The notes: generated by a model not told the origin, from the sequence alone. A stretch of 64,000 nt of DNA from Linnemannia elongata (GCA_036320915.1 JAXBDG010000001.1:2998001-3062000), one strand, 5' to 3'. Shown: positions 1-12,364, counted from the first letter of the stretch. Numbers and translations: made by a program.

Positions 1-557
1 CAATGTTCCGAGACTACTTTGACCTGATCCAGTGGAAGAACCTCGAACGTATGTTGGGCTTTTTAGGCGAAACCTTTGAGGGTCGTCAACACAGCGGGAT
101 CTGCGATGCACGAATGGTCGCCCTGATCGCCAAGCGGCTCGCCCAGGGGTTCCGCAGGGACCAAAACGACCCCATCTTCCAGGAAGAGAACACAGAACTG
201 GTGGCGCCGCAGTGGAGTTATGAAAAAATGGAAAAGTTCAAGGAAGGATGTGTGTTGAAGGCCAACCGATCGACAAACAACACGTTTATCAAGATGATCT
301 CCTTCAAGAAGGTCGCTCAGATCGAGTCTTTGCCGTCTGCCATCGCCGCTGGTAAGGCCGCCCCGCCAATCCGCCCCAAACCACCCACCGGTTCTCAAGG
401 GAATAAAGACGCCGACGACGACGAAGGATCAGACAATGTGCCAGTAGTGAACGCTTTCTCGCTGCCGTCACCCGCGGAGTCTGAGCCAACATCTCCAGCT
501 GTAGAGACCTTTGTATCACAATCAAAGTTCTCTGCTCTCTCGATGAACTCTGAATAA
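1..557 (+). CDS. ERI1-like 3'-5' exoribonuclease, C-terminal part (5' end outside window)
   Basis: Open from the left edge in the frame whose first Met codon is at base 3; stop TAA at 555-557. The piece HSGICDAR (His at about residue 30, Asp at about 35 of the visible part), followed by an IAKRL helix, matches the last motif of DEDDh exonucleases of the ERI1/3'hExo family, in which His and the final Asp bind catalytic metal. The preceding LERMLGFLG segment also fits ERI1 proteins. Known family role: trimming of small RNAs, histone mRNA or 5.8S rRNA 3' ends. The first three acidic motifs would lie upstream and are not visible. After the domain comes a basic stretch and a Pro/Ser-rich low-complexity tail. 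It converges on the RPC3 gene with 113 bp between the stops. The Met at base 3 is probably internal. Family call is from motifs recalled, not a search. Confidence 0.62.
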   Translation, partial: MFRDYFDLIQWKNLERMLGFLGETFEGRQHSGICDARMVALIAKRLAQGFRRDQNDPIFQEENTELVAPQWSYEKMEKFKEGCVLKANRSTNNTFIKMISFKKVAQIESLPSAIAAGKAAPPIRPKPPTGSQGNKDADDDEGSDNVPVVNAFSLPSPAESEPTSPAVETFVSQSKFSALSMNSE

Positions 558-670
558 AGCACAGCACAAAGCAACCCTACTCAATCCCTTGCCGCATCAT
601 ACTACTTTTTGCTAATGTCATTTGACGATTTGTTGTATGCAAAAGAAGAAAAAAAACGAAACGATGCTAA

Positions 671-2863
671 TTAAAAGTCGCGGAGCGTGATGACCATCTC
701 TGCGATCCTGAGCTCCTGAATCTCCAACATTTCCAAGACACCGTTCAAGGTCTCCAACTCCTTTTTCTCTGCAGCGTTGAGTAGCGAATCGTCGGCTTTA
801 ACATCCGTCCGCTCGCACTTGTTCAACAGCACAGCCCGCTTTGAACGCTCCACAAATCTCCTTTGACGCAAGTTGCCCATGGTATGATAGAGGCGATCTG
901 TCAAAGTGTCTGCAGCCCTGGGCAGAATGACCTCCCAGAGGTAGTACGTTCTTGAGGGGGTGCGTTCCTTGGTCTTGGGCACCTCCTGCAAGTTCAACAC
1001 GCCGAATGTGCACAGTGTCGTCAACTTCTCCCGAACATCCTTGACAGGCATCATCGAGAACCTTGAGATTTGCTTCTCTTCCAGCTTGCCCTTATCTGCA
1101 AGCATGTTCATGATCCGGACATATGGCGCTCCAAACCGGGCAGAGACAATGCCCTGAATCAAGTTCTTCTTCAGAATCTGCGATGCCGACTTGAGGTTGA
1201 TGATATATTGACCGCTCCGTCCTGCATCCTTCTTGAGGATCTTCATGAGGTCGTCCTCCAGAATCTGGATATACCTGTCGAGACACTCGTGGATCTTGGG
1301 CTTGGTATTGTTGGGTCCGAGATCTGAAGGATCGAACTCAAGTGTGTCGATCAGGTTGGTGTCCTTGGGGAGACTGTTGAGCAAGAGCATGATGCTGACG
1401 GGCGAAGAGTGTTCTTCCTTGCAGTTGATCATACGCTCCTCTGCCAAGTTCATAATTGTCTGCATAATCGTCTTTGCCGTTGGGTTAAGTCTCGCCTCAT
1501 ACAAGTTGGCGATTTGCTATTTTTGAATATCAAGATATCAAGATGAAAGGTGAGTTAGCAGCTCTTATACAAAAATAGTATAGAAGAGCGGAATTTTACA
1601 ATACAATCGTCTAGGTACTCACCACGTTCCTCCATCGGATAATAAAGCGGTCAAAATTGACCTTGAAGTAGACATCCGTCTCAACCTCTTCAACAATCAC
1701 AAGATCTCCGTCTGTCAACAATCTCGGGCGCTTCTCACCGTAGCCGTCATCCATGGTATCCAGCCTACGTTTCTATAGTCAGTCGTAAATGCAAAATGAA
1801 GGTAAAAAGCTGTTAGACTAATATTCATGAAAGGCATGCGCATTTACACAAAAATAAGAAAAAATCGGCCAAAGTTACACGTACCAGTCCGACAATTGTG
1901 GCATTTTGCTCCGCCTGCTTCTGTGCTCCGAGAACTTTGCGGATGGAGGCCAACTCTGCTGCGGTAGGTGGCAGAGTCATTTTATCTGTTTCCCGTTTCT
2001 CCTCTGCCATGTCCTTGTCAGCTGCAGTCAATGAGTCAGAGGGTCGAACCGCAATCAAACACTTCTCCTTGACCATCCTTGTGAACGCCTTAGTCAGCGA
2101 TTGGGTGCCTATTTTTTCAAGTAGCAGCATATTGACACAGATTTCAATTCTTTAGTATCATACTCGTCGCCTTCTGTAAGCTGGAGTCAGTATAATACCA
2201 AAAGGTTACGCAAAAAAAAAGGATCCAGATCCGTTGCGCTTACGTTGGGTTGTAGTTTTTCCTGGGGCAACACCGCTGGTCTTCAAGACATCGGCGACGC
2301 AGTCCGTGATGGTCAGCTTTCCATGAGTCAGCAAAGACTCGGTAATGAGTGCTCCATCGCGCTCGAACCACTCCTGAGAAGAATGCAAGACCTTAGGGAT
2401 CAAAACCCTGTGCAAGAGCTCTGTTCGGTTGATCTCATAGTAGGTGACGATCCTAGACTTTTCCTGACTCTCGGCATAGACCGCCAGGTTATGTTGGATC
2501 AGGACAAAGAGGCACTCGCGTACTTGACGAGGTTTCAGTGCCGTAAAGTTGGCGATCGGGCCGACGGGCATACGTCCCCTCCTGATGAGAACATTGGCTA
2601 CTTTCTGATACATGTTCAAAGAAAGTGGATATAATTCATTAGCAATTGGAAGCGTCAGTTGAGTACTTCTCGTTTGCGGCGGAGTAGGTAAATGGATTTA
2701 CCTCGACGATAGGTCCAAAGTGTTCCCTGACAATAAGACGACACAGCCGGTTCTCTACCCATGGTTGAGATAGTAGGACAAGAGCAGGTGTAAGTGATAA
2801 AGTCCATTTGTGCACAACGCGTTCATGACCCTCAGTCTGTTCCATCAGCGTCGTTCGCTGCAT
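671..2863 (-). CDS. RPC82: DNA-directed RNA polymerase III subunit RPC3 (Rpc82)
   Basis: Several exons with GT-AG introns. Exon 1 is about 2702-2863, ends in the conserved REHFGPIVE segment and joins KVANVLIRRGR at base 2604. Further exons carry the extended winged-helix repeats. The last exon (671-about 1515) holds IPKTxxxxPSRTYYLW-like and ARFGAPYVRI segments typical of RPC3/POLR3C, and stops at 671-673. The protein belongs to the RPC3-RPC6-RPC7 heterotrimer that recruits Pol III to TFIIIB at tRNA and 5S genes. The start at 2863 gives a roughly 30-residue N-terminal extension ahead of the usual family start, so a later start or a missed first intron is possible. The middle intron boundaries (1870-2245), where a branch-site-like TACTAAAG occurs, are approximate. 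Length and motif order fit the family well. Confidence 0.92.
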
Positions 2864-3306
2864 TTCATTGTCGCGAACACGCCTCCAGTTCCCAAAAGGT
2901 GAGATGTGCTGTTGTTGGTGTGTTTACCGTGGGTGGTCATTCTGTCGTTATGGTCAATGAATGGTGGCTATGCGTGTCGCTATTTCCTTGCTGAGTTCGA
3001 TGACGGTTCTTTCCTTCCAACTAAAGGAAAGTACTGTTGTGAAAGGAAAAGAGAGAAAGAAGCGAAAGTAATGAAAGAACACTGTTCAAGCTTCAACCCC
3101 AATACTGTGAAAAAGAAAAAGAAGTGAGCCGCAGAAACGCAGTCCATTTTTGTTTGGCAACATCAAAGCCACCACCAGCTCAGAACTCAATTGTTCCTGT
3201 CAAAATGATAAACGCGCTTTGCCCAGTAAACGCGCTGAGCTTATCTTGCAGCACAGTCTGTATCAACTATAATCACAGCAATAAGGACCACACTGAGGGT
3301 GACGTT
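2864..3306. other. Intergenic: RPC3 promoter side and TAF7 3' flank
   Basis: No convincing coding sequence. It should contain the RPC3 promoter (reading left) and the TAF7 3' UTR. A short A-rich stretch lies near 3108-3125. No repeat or RNA gene seen. Confidence 0.6.
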
Positions 3307-5510
3307 TTATTTGCCTTTGGGCTTGCCACGGGCTTCCTCAAGCTGGGATTTCTTGAGCTCAAGCTCTTTGCGAAGTTGCTCCACAATAAGATTGAAGCGT
3401 TTCTATAAGATACCCACAAAATCAAAAGGAGAGAAGAATGAGAACTCTGTAAAACTTTGGGTCATTCACTGCTTAGTAGCAACATATCCTATCGACAGAC
3501 ATCTGCAATTTTACCTTCAAAATCTCGTTGGGAGCCGATTGGAACTTCTCCTCGTTTTCTTGAACCTTGCTGGCCAACTCCTTGATCTCGTCCTTCAGCA
3601 TCTTCTCTACCTGTGCCTTCTCTTTGTCGTCTTCGTCGTCATCCTCATCATCCTCGTCTGATCCACTGTCTTCATCATCGTCATCGTCTTCCTCTTCCTC
3701 TTCCTCCTCTTCCTCTTCGTCATCATCGTCGTCGTCATCATCGTCATCCTGGTCCTGAGATTTGGCCTTGCCCTTTTCACTCCGATTGGCGGTGCCTGAA
3801 GAGACTCCAGTGGATCCTGCAAATTTTCCAGACGATAGCCCTGTGGTAGATGTGTGACTGCCACTAGCACTTCTGATCTCACCCAGTCCGGACAATGCAC
3901 CTGCGCCGCCAATATTTCCTGCCCCTGTTGCGCCAGTTTTGTGTACACTGTTCTGTGGAGGAGCTGAATGACTGGTATGGCTTCCAGAGAGTCCTGAAGG
4001 TTGTGAGACTGGTTTGCGCTCTTGTGGCTGTGGTGTCCCGCCTTCCTCATCCGTGGCATTCTCCCCGCCACCAATTTCTCGTTCGAGCTCCGCCAACAGG
4101 TCCTTTTCGTACTCGTCATCCTCCTCGTCTTCATCCTCCTCTTCTTCCTCGTCCATATCCATCATCTCACCGTCGTTATCATCCATATCCAGATCACTCT
4201 GGGCACCTTCAGGAGCCGGTGTTGCGCCATCGTCCGAGTCAAATCTATCCATGCCATCGACCTGTTCCCTAATCTCATATACCACCTCTTCTGCTTGCGC
4301 GTCTTCCTGGAGCAAACGCTCAATCTCGGCTTCAACTCCTTCCACAGCCTAGGTGATTATGAGGAAATGTATTCCATGAAGTTAGCGCCCTGTATCTATC
4401 ATGTCAGTTCTTAAGCTCCAGAAATACACACCACAACTTTTACATACCACTTTAGACACACGTTTCCTGAAACGACGCTTGCGAACATTCTTCAGTGGAT
4501 TCGTCAGACCATCAGGCCATATGTACTCGCTTGGTTTCAGAGGCGGTAGTGTTGGAGCTGGCATGGCTTGTGAGGCTGGGTCGCGTGATCCTGCTCCGGG
4601 CTCCGTTTTGATTGCTTTCTCTGCTGGAGTCTCATCTACAACCAGCATCTGCGAGATATCCGCGATCTTGTACATTTGCTTTCCGTTCAGCGTCTTTTGT
4701 GCCTCGATGATTGTAGGAAGATCAACCAGCTTTGTCGGAAAATCGATACCCTCGAATGTGAATGTTCCCCGTCGCGCATCTGTAAGATTGAGGTAGAGCG
4801 CGTAAGTTTGTTTACCAATATTATTAGCAGTAACATAACATGTAGTGTAAAAGCGCTCCTATTGTTTTTATTGACCAATTTTTACCTGTAAAATTGAGCT
4901 TCACTGATTCATCAATCTCGCGTGCCATGACCTTTTCACGGAACCGATCCAACATCTCCCCTGGAGGCAGGCGCAGGATAAATTGTTCCTCAATGCTGAC
5001 CTCAGGCTCGTCCTCGTTGTCATCATCAGAATCTTTGCCGCCCTTGTCGTCATCGTCGTCAGGACCGAAGGATGAGCCTGCTCTGCCTCCTCGACCACCT
5101 CCTCGGCCTCCTCGTTTGCTGGGTCCGCTTCCGCCACCGCCTGCCCCACCTGCCTTTTTGTAGGGACCCTTGGGTCGTCCGGACTTTGCTGCGCCCATAG
5201 CCGCACCGGCGGCGGCAGCTGCTGCAAGTTGTTTCCGAGGCGCGGTTCCGACAGGTGTTGTGGTAATGGGCATGGTCGACTGTTGAAGTTGAGGCAGCGT
5301 GCTCGAAGTGGACCCAGCGAATTGAGAGGTGCTGCTGCCTTGTATTGACATTCCAGCTGCTGATTGTGTGATGGATGATGTGTTTGCGTTTCCGGGTAAG
5401 CCTGATGGCCGTGATGCACCTGAGAGTGTGCCGATGGGCTGAGGGTAGACACCTGCAGGGAACCCTGACCCTGATCCTCCTGTGCCACTCGGTGTTCCTG
5501 GATATGACAT
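3307..5510 (-). CDS. TAF7: TFIID subunit 7 (TAF7)
   Basis: The N-terminal 130 residues are low-complexity (Gly/Ser/Thr, then Gly-Arg-rich GGRGGGRGG). The TAFII55 core follows: EEQFILRLPPGE, then ESVKLNFTG, FPTKLVDLPTIIEAQKT, MYKIADISQMLVV, and the diagnostic PLKNVRKRRFRKR. These match human TAF7 segment by segment. The C-terminal half is extremely acidic (runs of Asp/Glu at about 3640-3760 and 4100-4180) and ends in a short coiled-coil helix, KRFNLIVEQLRKELE, with the stop at 3307-3309. At least five exons; donors and acceptors are GT-AG. TAF7 binds TAF1 within TFIID and inhibits its acetyltransferase until preinitiation complexes are complete. It lies tandem and downstream of RPT5 on the same strand, 147 bp away. 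The start at 5510 is the first ATG in frame. Confidence 0.93.
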
Positions 5511-5657
5511 GCGTGTGTGGTCAAAAGCGAAGAGTAAGGAATGAGAGTGGTTTGAAAATAAGGCAAACGACTGTAGCCCTATTTATGCAGAAGAGCAGTG
5601 ACTGTCTTTGGAAACGTTTCAGGATTTTTTATTTCATGGAAGGGACAAATGGCTGCA

Positions 5658-7534
5658 TTAAGCGTAGTACTGGAGGCTGGTCTTCTTCTTAGCCTGCACC
5701 TCTGCAATACCCATCAGATAGTCGTCGTGGTTGAGCTGGTTGGCACCACGACGGAGGGCAAGCATACCAGCCTCAACGCAAATAGCCTTGATCTGTGCTC
5801 CGTTGAACTCATCACAGCTTCGCGCCAACTCGGCCCAGTTAACGTCCTCCGACACGTTCATCTTTCGACTGTGGATCCTCAAGATATCTGCACGAGCCTC
5901 CTCGTTGGGGACTGGGAACTCAATCTTGCGGTCCAAACGACCAGAGCGAAGCAGCGCAGGATCCAGAATATCAATACGATTCGTTGCAGCAATAACCTAT
6001 TTCACCCAGTTTGTAGAACACAAGAAAAACGCGTTAAGCTCCTGCATTTTGGGGTTGCTGATGGACTCCTTTCTTCAAACCGCCAGAAGAATAATGTGGT
6101 TACCTTGATTCCGTCGTCACTGCTGAAACCATCCAGTTGGTTCAACAACTCCAACATAGTTCTCTGGACCTCACGATCTCCGGTCTTGTCACTGTCGAAA
6201 CGCTTTGTTCCAATGGCATCCAACTCGTCGATAAAGATGATGGTGGGCTTCTTAGCCTTGGCCAGATCAAAAGCATCACGCACCATCTTGGCACCGTCTC
6301 CAATAAACATCTGAACCAACGAGGTAGCAGCGAGTTTGAGGTATGTGGCGTTTGTCTGAGCGGCGCAAGCACGGGCCAGCAGGGTCTTTCCGGTACCGGG
6401 GGGTCCATACATCAACACACCCTTGGGAGGCTTAATACCCAAGTTCTTGAAGCGCTCTGCATGCGTCATAGGAAGGACAATGGCTTCGACCAACTCTTCA
6501 ATCTGCTTGTTCAGTCCTCCAATATCGTTATAGTGCTCTGTGGGCTTCTCATCAACCTCCATAGCCTTGACACGAGAATCGTATCTATCATCATTGAGAA
6601 AGTGAACATTACGTTAGCACAGCTCCTTAAAGCATCCTAATGAAAGTGCGCCTCATGAAATATAACTCCTGAGTGTTGAGGACATACTCTGTGGGCAGGG
6701 TATCGAGAATCAAAAAGCTGTCCTTGTTGACTCCAATGAGATCGCCAGGCTTCAAAGTTGCAGGGTCAACCAATCCGATCAAGGGCAAGAAGATTGTCTA
6801 CATTCAATGAAAATCAAAGGGCAAAGACGTCAGTACAAGATGCATTTGGGCTTCAGTCGAAAGAAACCATTTGCTTTGAATTTCAGGATCTTGCGGCATA
6901 CCTGTCTTGTAGAGGTCTTGATGACAGCGCACTTGCCCTTCCTGTTAGCATCCAGGTCCATGGCGGCACCATCCTCGTCCTCTTCATCCTCTGGGTCAAT
7001 ATCGAGCAACTATTATTGTGAAAAGTGCATCGGTGTTTTATCTCTGTTAGTGAATAAAATATAATGACGCGTATAAAACATACGTAAGCCATGGACAACG
7101 CGCGCACTTCATGATCAGATCGCGCTTTTGCTCGCCTTCCCGACCTACCTCAACGACGTTGCCAACCAAGTATGGCAGCTGCTTGTTCAACTTGATCTTG
7201 TCCTTGTTTTCCTTGATCTTCTCCTTCATTGACAGCTGCTCGTATGCCAAGCGCTTATTCTCGCTCTTCATGACCTACAAGCATAAAACGTAAACGTATT
7301 TGAGTGGAACGTTGCTTAGCCCTAGAAACGGCGTCGACGAACAGAAACCCTACAAAGTCTTCGAAAGGAGGTAATCAGTCCAAGTATGTAGGCTATGGTG
7401 CTCACCTTGATGTCGTTGTCCAAGAGTCGTGTCCTGTTGACGATTTCTTCCGTGTTGGCCTTCAAGATGTCTGCTCCAAGGACTTCCTCCTCTGGGGTTG
7501 TCTCCCAAAGGGATTTGTCTTCAAGGGTAGTCAT
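5658..7534 (-). CDS. RPT5: 26S proteasome regulatory ATPase Rpt5 (PSMC3)
   Basis: Exon 1 (about 7409-7534) encodes [14 protein letters not shown] coiled-coil exon ([20 protein letters not shown]) and the OB-fold segment follow, then the AAA module. Walker A GPPGTGKT and Walker [12 protein letters not shown] are intact, with the second region of homology around [15 protein letters not shown]. The protein ends in YYA, a HbYX-type tail that docks into the 20S alpha-ring pocket, as known for Rpt5. Introns are short and GT-AG; one falls between GIKV and IAATNRID at about 6003-6110. The product is one of six base ATPases that unfold substrates and open the 20S gate. It is divergent from URM1, with only 364 bp between the start codons, so promoter elements are probably shared or back-to-back. 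Confidence 0.96.
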
Positions 7535-7898
7535 GGTGTTATATGTGCGAGTGTTGTTTGCTTCTGCTGTTGCTGTACTGTTGCGATGGTGTTGCTGTTG
7601 TTGTCCACTGAGTAGTCGATGGGTGTTGCTGTTGCTTGTGGGCTAATGGAGTTGTGTTCAAAAGAAAAGGTGAAGTGAGTGCGTGGTGTGCAATGCGCGT
7701 TCTTTTTGGTGGCAGTCGTGGTTTGCATATGGGTTACGCACTTCTGCCCAGCAGCAGGAAAACTACCTCTCACGTGACTTTAAGATGACGTCACCTTGGA
7801 CCCGTCCAGAGGGTCGGGGTGCCTGAATTCAAAGTCTTAGGGTCCACATAGGACATCCACCTTAGTCCACGCACCGACCACGCAGGAGGATCAACACT
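7535..7898. promoter_or_regulatory. Short divergent promoter between RPT5 and URM1
   Basis: This 364-bp interval separates two start codons on opposite strands, so both promoters and 5' leaders lie here. CACGTGAC (an E-box core) is visible near 7771 and TGACGTCA (a full CRE/ATF palindrome) near 7786-7793. Assignment as bidirectional regulation is inference. Confidence 0.55.
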
Positions 7899-8476
7899 AT
7901 GAGCCAAAGAGACGCTACCCTGAGGATCGAATTGCAGTTCAGGTACCAGCAAGGACAAAGGAAGCACATTGACTACGAACACTCATGACATTCAATCAAT
8001 ACTGATTCTGACCCAGTTAGTGATTTGCTCTGTGCTCCTTTCTCGAAAATAGTGGCGGTATGGAGCTGCTGTTCGACAACCAAAAAACCATCCATGCCAA
8101 AGTCCCTGCATTCTTCCCTCTGGATACCTCAGCAGAAGACAAGCACGCTGCTACGATCCGGGATTTGATTTCCTGGACAGCCAGCAATCTTCTCAAGGAA
8201 CGGCCAGAGCTCTTTATTGGAACCGACGGATCAGTGTAAGTGCTCTGAGTGGAATGCCACATGATCAATCTTTAGAGACTATCGTGTCTTACCGAAAGCA
8301 AAAAACTTTGTTAGAAAATAACACTAGACCCCTTGGTCCAACACGCTCTAATTAATAGGCGTTCAGGAATCCTTGTTCTAGTAAATGGTGCTGATTGGGA
8401 GTTGGAGGGCGAACTGGAGTACGAGCTGGAGGACAGGGATGAGATTGTTTTTATCTCGACTTTGCACGGGGGCTGA
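7899..8476 (+). CDS. URM1: Ubiquitin-related modifier 1 (Urm1)
   Basis: Three exons: 7899-7942, 8053-8235 and 8359-8476, joined at GT-AG introns that keep frame ([12 protein letters not shown] and [16 protein letters not shown]). The beta-grasp fold segments ([45 protein letters not shown]) match Urm1. The chain ends exactly in FISTLHGG, the family's C-terminal Gly-Gly that is thiocarboxylated by Uba4. Urm1 is the sulfur carrier for 2-thiolation of wobble U34 in tRNA-Lys/Glu/Gln and also a protein conjugate. The product is about 114 residues, close to the family norm. The start was chosen because exon 1 supplies the missing first beta strand. None of the exons is long enough to look like a gene alone. 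Confidence 0.93.
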
Positions 8477-11400
8477 TCTGGAGAAGTGAGGTCTCTGAAG
8501 ATCCTAACAGTAGTGCGTCGCTGCCATTGCTCGACATCTACTCTAACAAAGTGTCGAACGTAGTTGACACGCCACAGCTACGGGAAATATCAAGCCATGG
8601 CATTTCCTTTGGTTTGAGGGCGAAAGGTGGCATTGAAACGGACGACACGTATGAAATGACAAAGGCAGGAATAAACTTTCTTTTTTTTCATTTCGGGTCT
8701 TTTACGACTGCATTCCTTGCCAAAAGCAATCGAGGATCGAGACAGGGCCGCTGTTTAGCGTTAAACATTTCCGTTACTTCCAAAAAAACTTGTGTACAAG
8801 AGTGCACTGGACTTTTGGAAGCATTTGCGCCTAGAAAACACCCAGCGATAAGAACAAGAAAGTCTCACGCGCGTGAAAACCGCAATAACGACAAGGGCGA
8901 ACTAAAGGACACAGTCTGTCCATATTGGAGTGCACAGCTGTCGCTAATTAATAATCGGTTGGTGTGCGAGTCCCCTTCGCCCAAGCTGAGAGCATTGGAA
9001 GAACAACGTACACTCAAGATGACCACAAAGACACGTACAGAACAGAAAGGCATTAGGAAGGAGCATGCGCTTTTGTTTTATTTAAACAACTGTCGACGAC
9101 GTTCTCGTCCTGCGAGATGGATAGCTGATTAGCACGCCATTTTTTGATGAAAAGAGACAATGGTAATAGTGTGCGACTCAGTCGCGTATTCAATCGCAGC
9201 CAATCAGATTGTTTTTGTGTAACCCATCTCAGAGAACAAACCTTATTATTTCGTTCGACATGCACTATGCAATGAGAACGAGAGCAAGAGAAAATGAAGT
9301 GGACGAACGAGGAGAAAAGCGCATTGTTCAAAGAGATTGATGAGTCCGGGTCTGGTTCGCTTGTTGTTTCTTTGTTACCCTCCCTTTCCATTCTTTACAT
9401 CTACTACTCGTCGTAGACCACGGAATATCAACTTCAATGGCCATCCACGATCGCTAGGTTCGTAGTCAGTCAGATCTCTCTGCCCGGCCCTTTGTAAGAA
9501 GCAGTCCAACTTTGGTTTGACTGTGAACTGAATCATCGGATGGGTAAGGCAACATGCAATCTTGTAATGTTTAAAGAGAGTTTAAAGCTTCTTCACAGCG
9601 CAGAAAGGAAAGGCCGGCCTGGGTCATGTTCAAAAGAGATAGAAGAGAGACAAACAAACATTCATGATAAAAATAAAAGTATGTCAGCCGTTAATCCTAA
9701 AAAATCCTTATGAGTTCATGGCTGCAAAGGATCCGTGAGAAATGCTTTTGTGAAAGGATAAATGGAAGGAAACCCGTGGGTGCACAGAGGCATCGATTGG
9801 TCTGACATGAGCCACAACAGCAATCGTTGCGAGTAAGAAAAAGCTGCCTGACAAGCCCAGTTATCCATTATCGCTAGCGGGAGGTCTGCATGCAGAACCT
9901 GTGAAAAATGTGACCCGATCGACAGGGTCAGACAGATGGGCAGCTGGCAGCAGGCGAGAGGGAGGGAGAGAGGAAGGGATGAGGTCCAAACACAGTTTGA
10001 CTTGACCCAAACACAGTTTGGTACAAGAGAAAAAAAAAAAAAAAAAAAAAAAAAAAGATGCTCAGCAGGGTTGTATGGCAACCCGTCTCCATGTCTAACA
10101 AAATAAACAAAACCGACCCTTCTGTCGTACTTTCCGTCTCTCTTTTTCTACTCTAACAATACTCCGTCCAGTGTTTGCTCTCACCTTGCTTTCATTTGAT
10201 CTCCCCGTTCTTTTCCCTGCCACCCACTCGTATTCGCTCCTGACTCTTTTTTTTTTTTTTTTTTTTTTTTTTCTTTGCTTGGCGCTGATTTTTCATCATT
10301 TACTACGCAATTTGATAACAATTTGTAACCGGATTCTTTATGACCTGGCGAAACAACTCTGGACCTTGAATCCGTTACCACCAAACGTATTTAAACTGCC
10401 TTGTTTAATCAAAGAAGGAGGTCAGCCTCAATAAAGTCGATGCTAACTCCCTTCCTTACTTTTCCTTCAAGAACCAGGATTCAAAAATTAGTTAAGAGAA
10501 ATGAACAAAAGGAGATAAAACACAAAATCGCCCGCGATGGATACGGGGAGAGAAGAAGAGAACCGACAAATCGAATCAAGTCGGACGTGAAATCGTGGAA
10601 ACGATTTACTTTTGCACGAGGAGATCGATCCAATAAGTTGGCTTCAATGGCCATCAGATTTGTGAGAAGTATGGCCTCCGAGAAGAAAATACCATAGATA
10701 CGCGGACAAAAAAATACACAGAGGAGAACAAGAAGAGTCGGGATTGAAAATAAAAAAAAAAAAAGTCAGAAAGTCATAAAGTGTAAAGAGAAAGAAGAAG
10801 AAGAAAGGAAGGAGAGGGTGGGCGAGATGGCGAGGGATGCAAGGCCAAACCGTGTTTTGACGTGCTCTCATCCCAATTGATCCAGTCCAATCCACCTCAT
10901 CACTCATCATCCATCGCCACATCTAACCCGCCAGCCAGAAAGGAGAAAACAAATAAAGAAAATGCTGAGTGCGTGTATCAAAAACAAACAAGCCCATGTG
11001 TCCTCTCCTTTTTTGTTCTTGTTCTTCTCATTGAGAGCTGAGGTGTGTCCTCCTATCGACCGAAAGGGAACTTAAAACCAGCTGAACAACCAATCCCAAG
11101 TTAGTCCTGCCATTTATTGCTCATCCTTCTTCGTCGAAAGGAGATACCGGAATGAGTTCAATCGTCTACCACACCTCCTGCTGTAGCGGAAAGTTGAATT
11201 GCCCCTGGCCGTTCTCTTTACTCTTTTTCCAGTCTCTACCTGGTATCTCTTGACTGCTGGTTGAGTGTTCCTCGACATGTTTAAAGAAACAATGGGATGT
11301 CCTGTTCAATTGTAGAGGATTGGTAGCAACCACGAAGCTGGTTCGGAGAGAAGAAAAAGAAGTGAAGCTAAGAAGGAGAAAGAGAAGAAAAAATAGAGCG

Positions 11401-12364
11401 GCGGAGGGATGGTGTCAGAAGGAGCAGTGCATTTGTGCGTTTTTGTTGTGTGGGTGAGGGCCTGAGGATGAAGTAAGGCGAGGAATGCATTGCAACGGTG
11501 AGGTTGACAGTCAACAACAATAACAGGAACAACACTAACAACCAAGAAAGGGAGGAGAAGAGGGATGGACTGTACACTACATTCACCAGTCCCCCTGTCC
11601 TGCCCCCCTGTCCCCTTCTCCTTCATAGGCCGGACAAAAACAAATGGACCAAGATCCAATCAATATCGTGTCATCGCCATGCGTTGTCTGCCAATACAAT
11701 TCTCTCCTCTCTTTTGCTCTCCATCCCCCATCCCCCCAAGACATAGTGTGCGCGCCTTTTTTTTTAAATATTCGATTGAATTCAATTGCCTGAAGACCAT
11801 CCTCCTTATTCGCCACTACCCACACACTTCCTTTCTCTTCCCATCGCTCGCTTTTCTTGATTATTGCTCGCAGACTAACCCTTCTCCTTCCTCAATAATA
11901 TCATCCACCCATAGGGTCACTCCCAAAAGTACAAAAGCCGGCCACACCTTTCATCTTTTTCTATCCCCTTTTCACTCCTCCCACTCTTTTTCTCTTTTTC
12001 TTCTTCTTCTCCTTCTCTTTCTTTCTTTCTTTTACTCCCGTTCATTTTTTCCAACCACTTCCTTTTTTTCAATTCAATTCTTTTCCTTATTCATATCTGA
12101 CTACTCTGCATACATTCATCCACACTCTGTACACTCTTATACTCTTATCCTTTTTTCTTTATACTCTCACTCTCACCTGCTCAGCTCACTCTTTTATCCT
12201 TGCACCCTCTCTCCCCCCTACTGTCTATACCCAGAGCACTCATTCATTACCCTATTACACCGCATATATCCACCCCTACTTGCACACTTCTTTCAATCTT
12301 CCCTTTCCCCTCCTAATAGCAACAGTAACTTCCTTTTACCTTTCATTTACAACAACCCACAACA
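8477..12364. other. Long intergenic region upstream of the bZIP gene
   Basis: No open frame here looks coding; the longest frames are compositionally biased. Contents: an A27 tract (10030-10056) and a T26 tract (10247-10272) facing each other; two 14-bp dyad copies at 9986-10020; AATAAA-like AT-rich pieces; and, from about 11700, a strongly pyrimidine-rich stretch (TTTCTTTCTTTC, CTCTTATCC and similar) running into the bZIP start codon, which is a common form of fungal 5' leader and promoter. An untranslated RNA or a divergent 5' exon cannot be excluded. Confidence 0.6.
9986..10020. repeat. Two direct copies of an imperfect dyad CCAAACACAGTTTG
   Basis: CCAAACACAGTTTG occurs at 9986-9999 and again at 10007-10020, 21 bp start to start (two helical turns). 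Each copy contains the inverted half-sites CAAAC and GTTTG around ACA. A degenerate third version (CCAAACCGTGTTTTGAC) lies near 10843. The A27 tract follows directly. Confidence 0.6.

Noticed and set aside
8527..9132. 201-codon + strand frame after URM1
   Set aside because: Composition and codon use are unlike neighbouring genes and no domain is recognisable; it starts inside the likely URM1 3' region.
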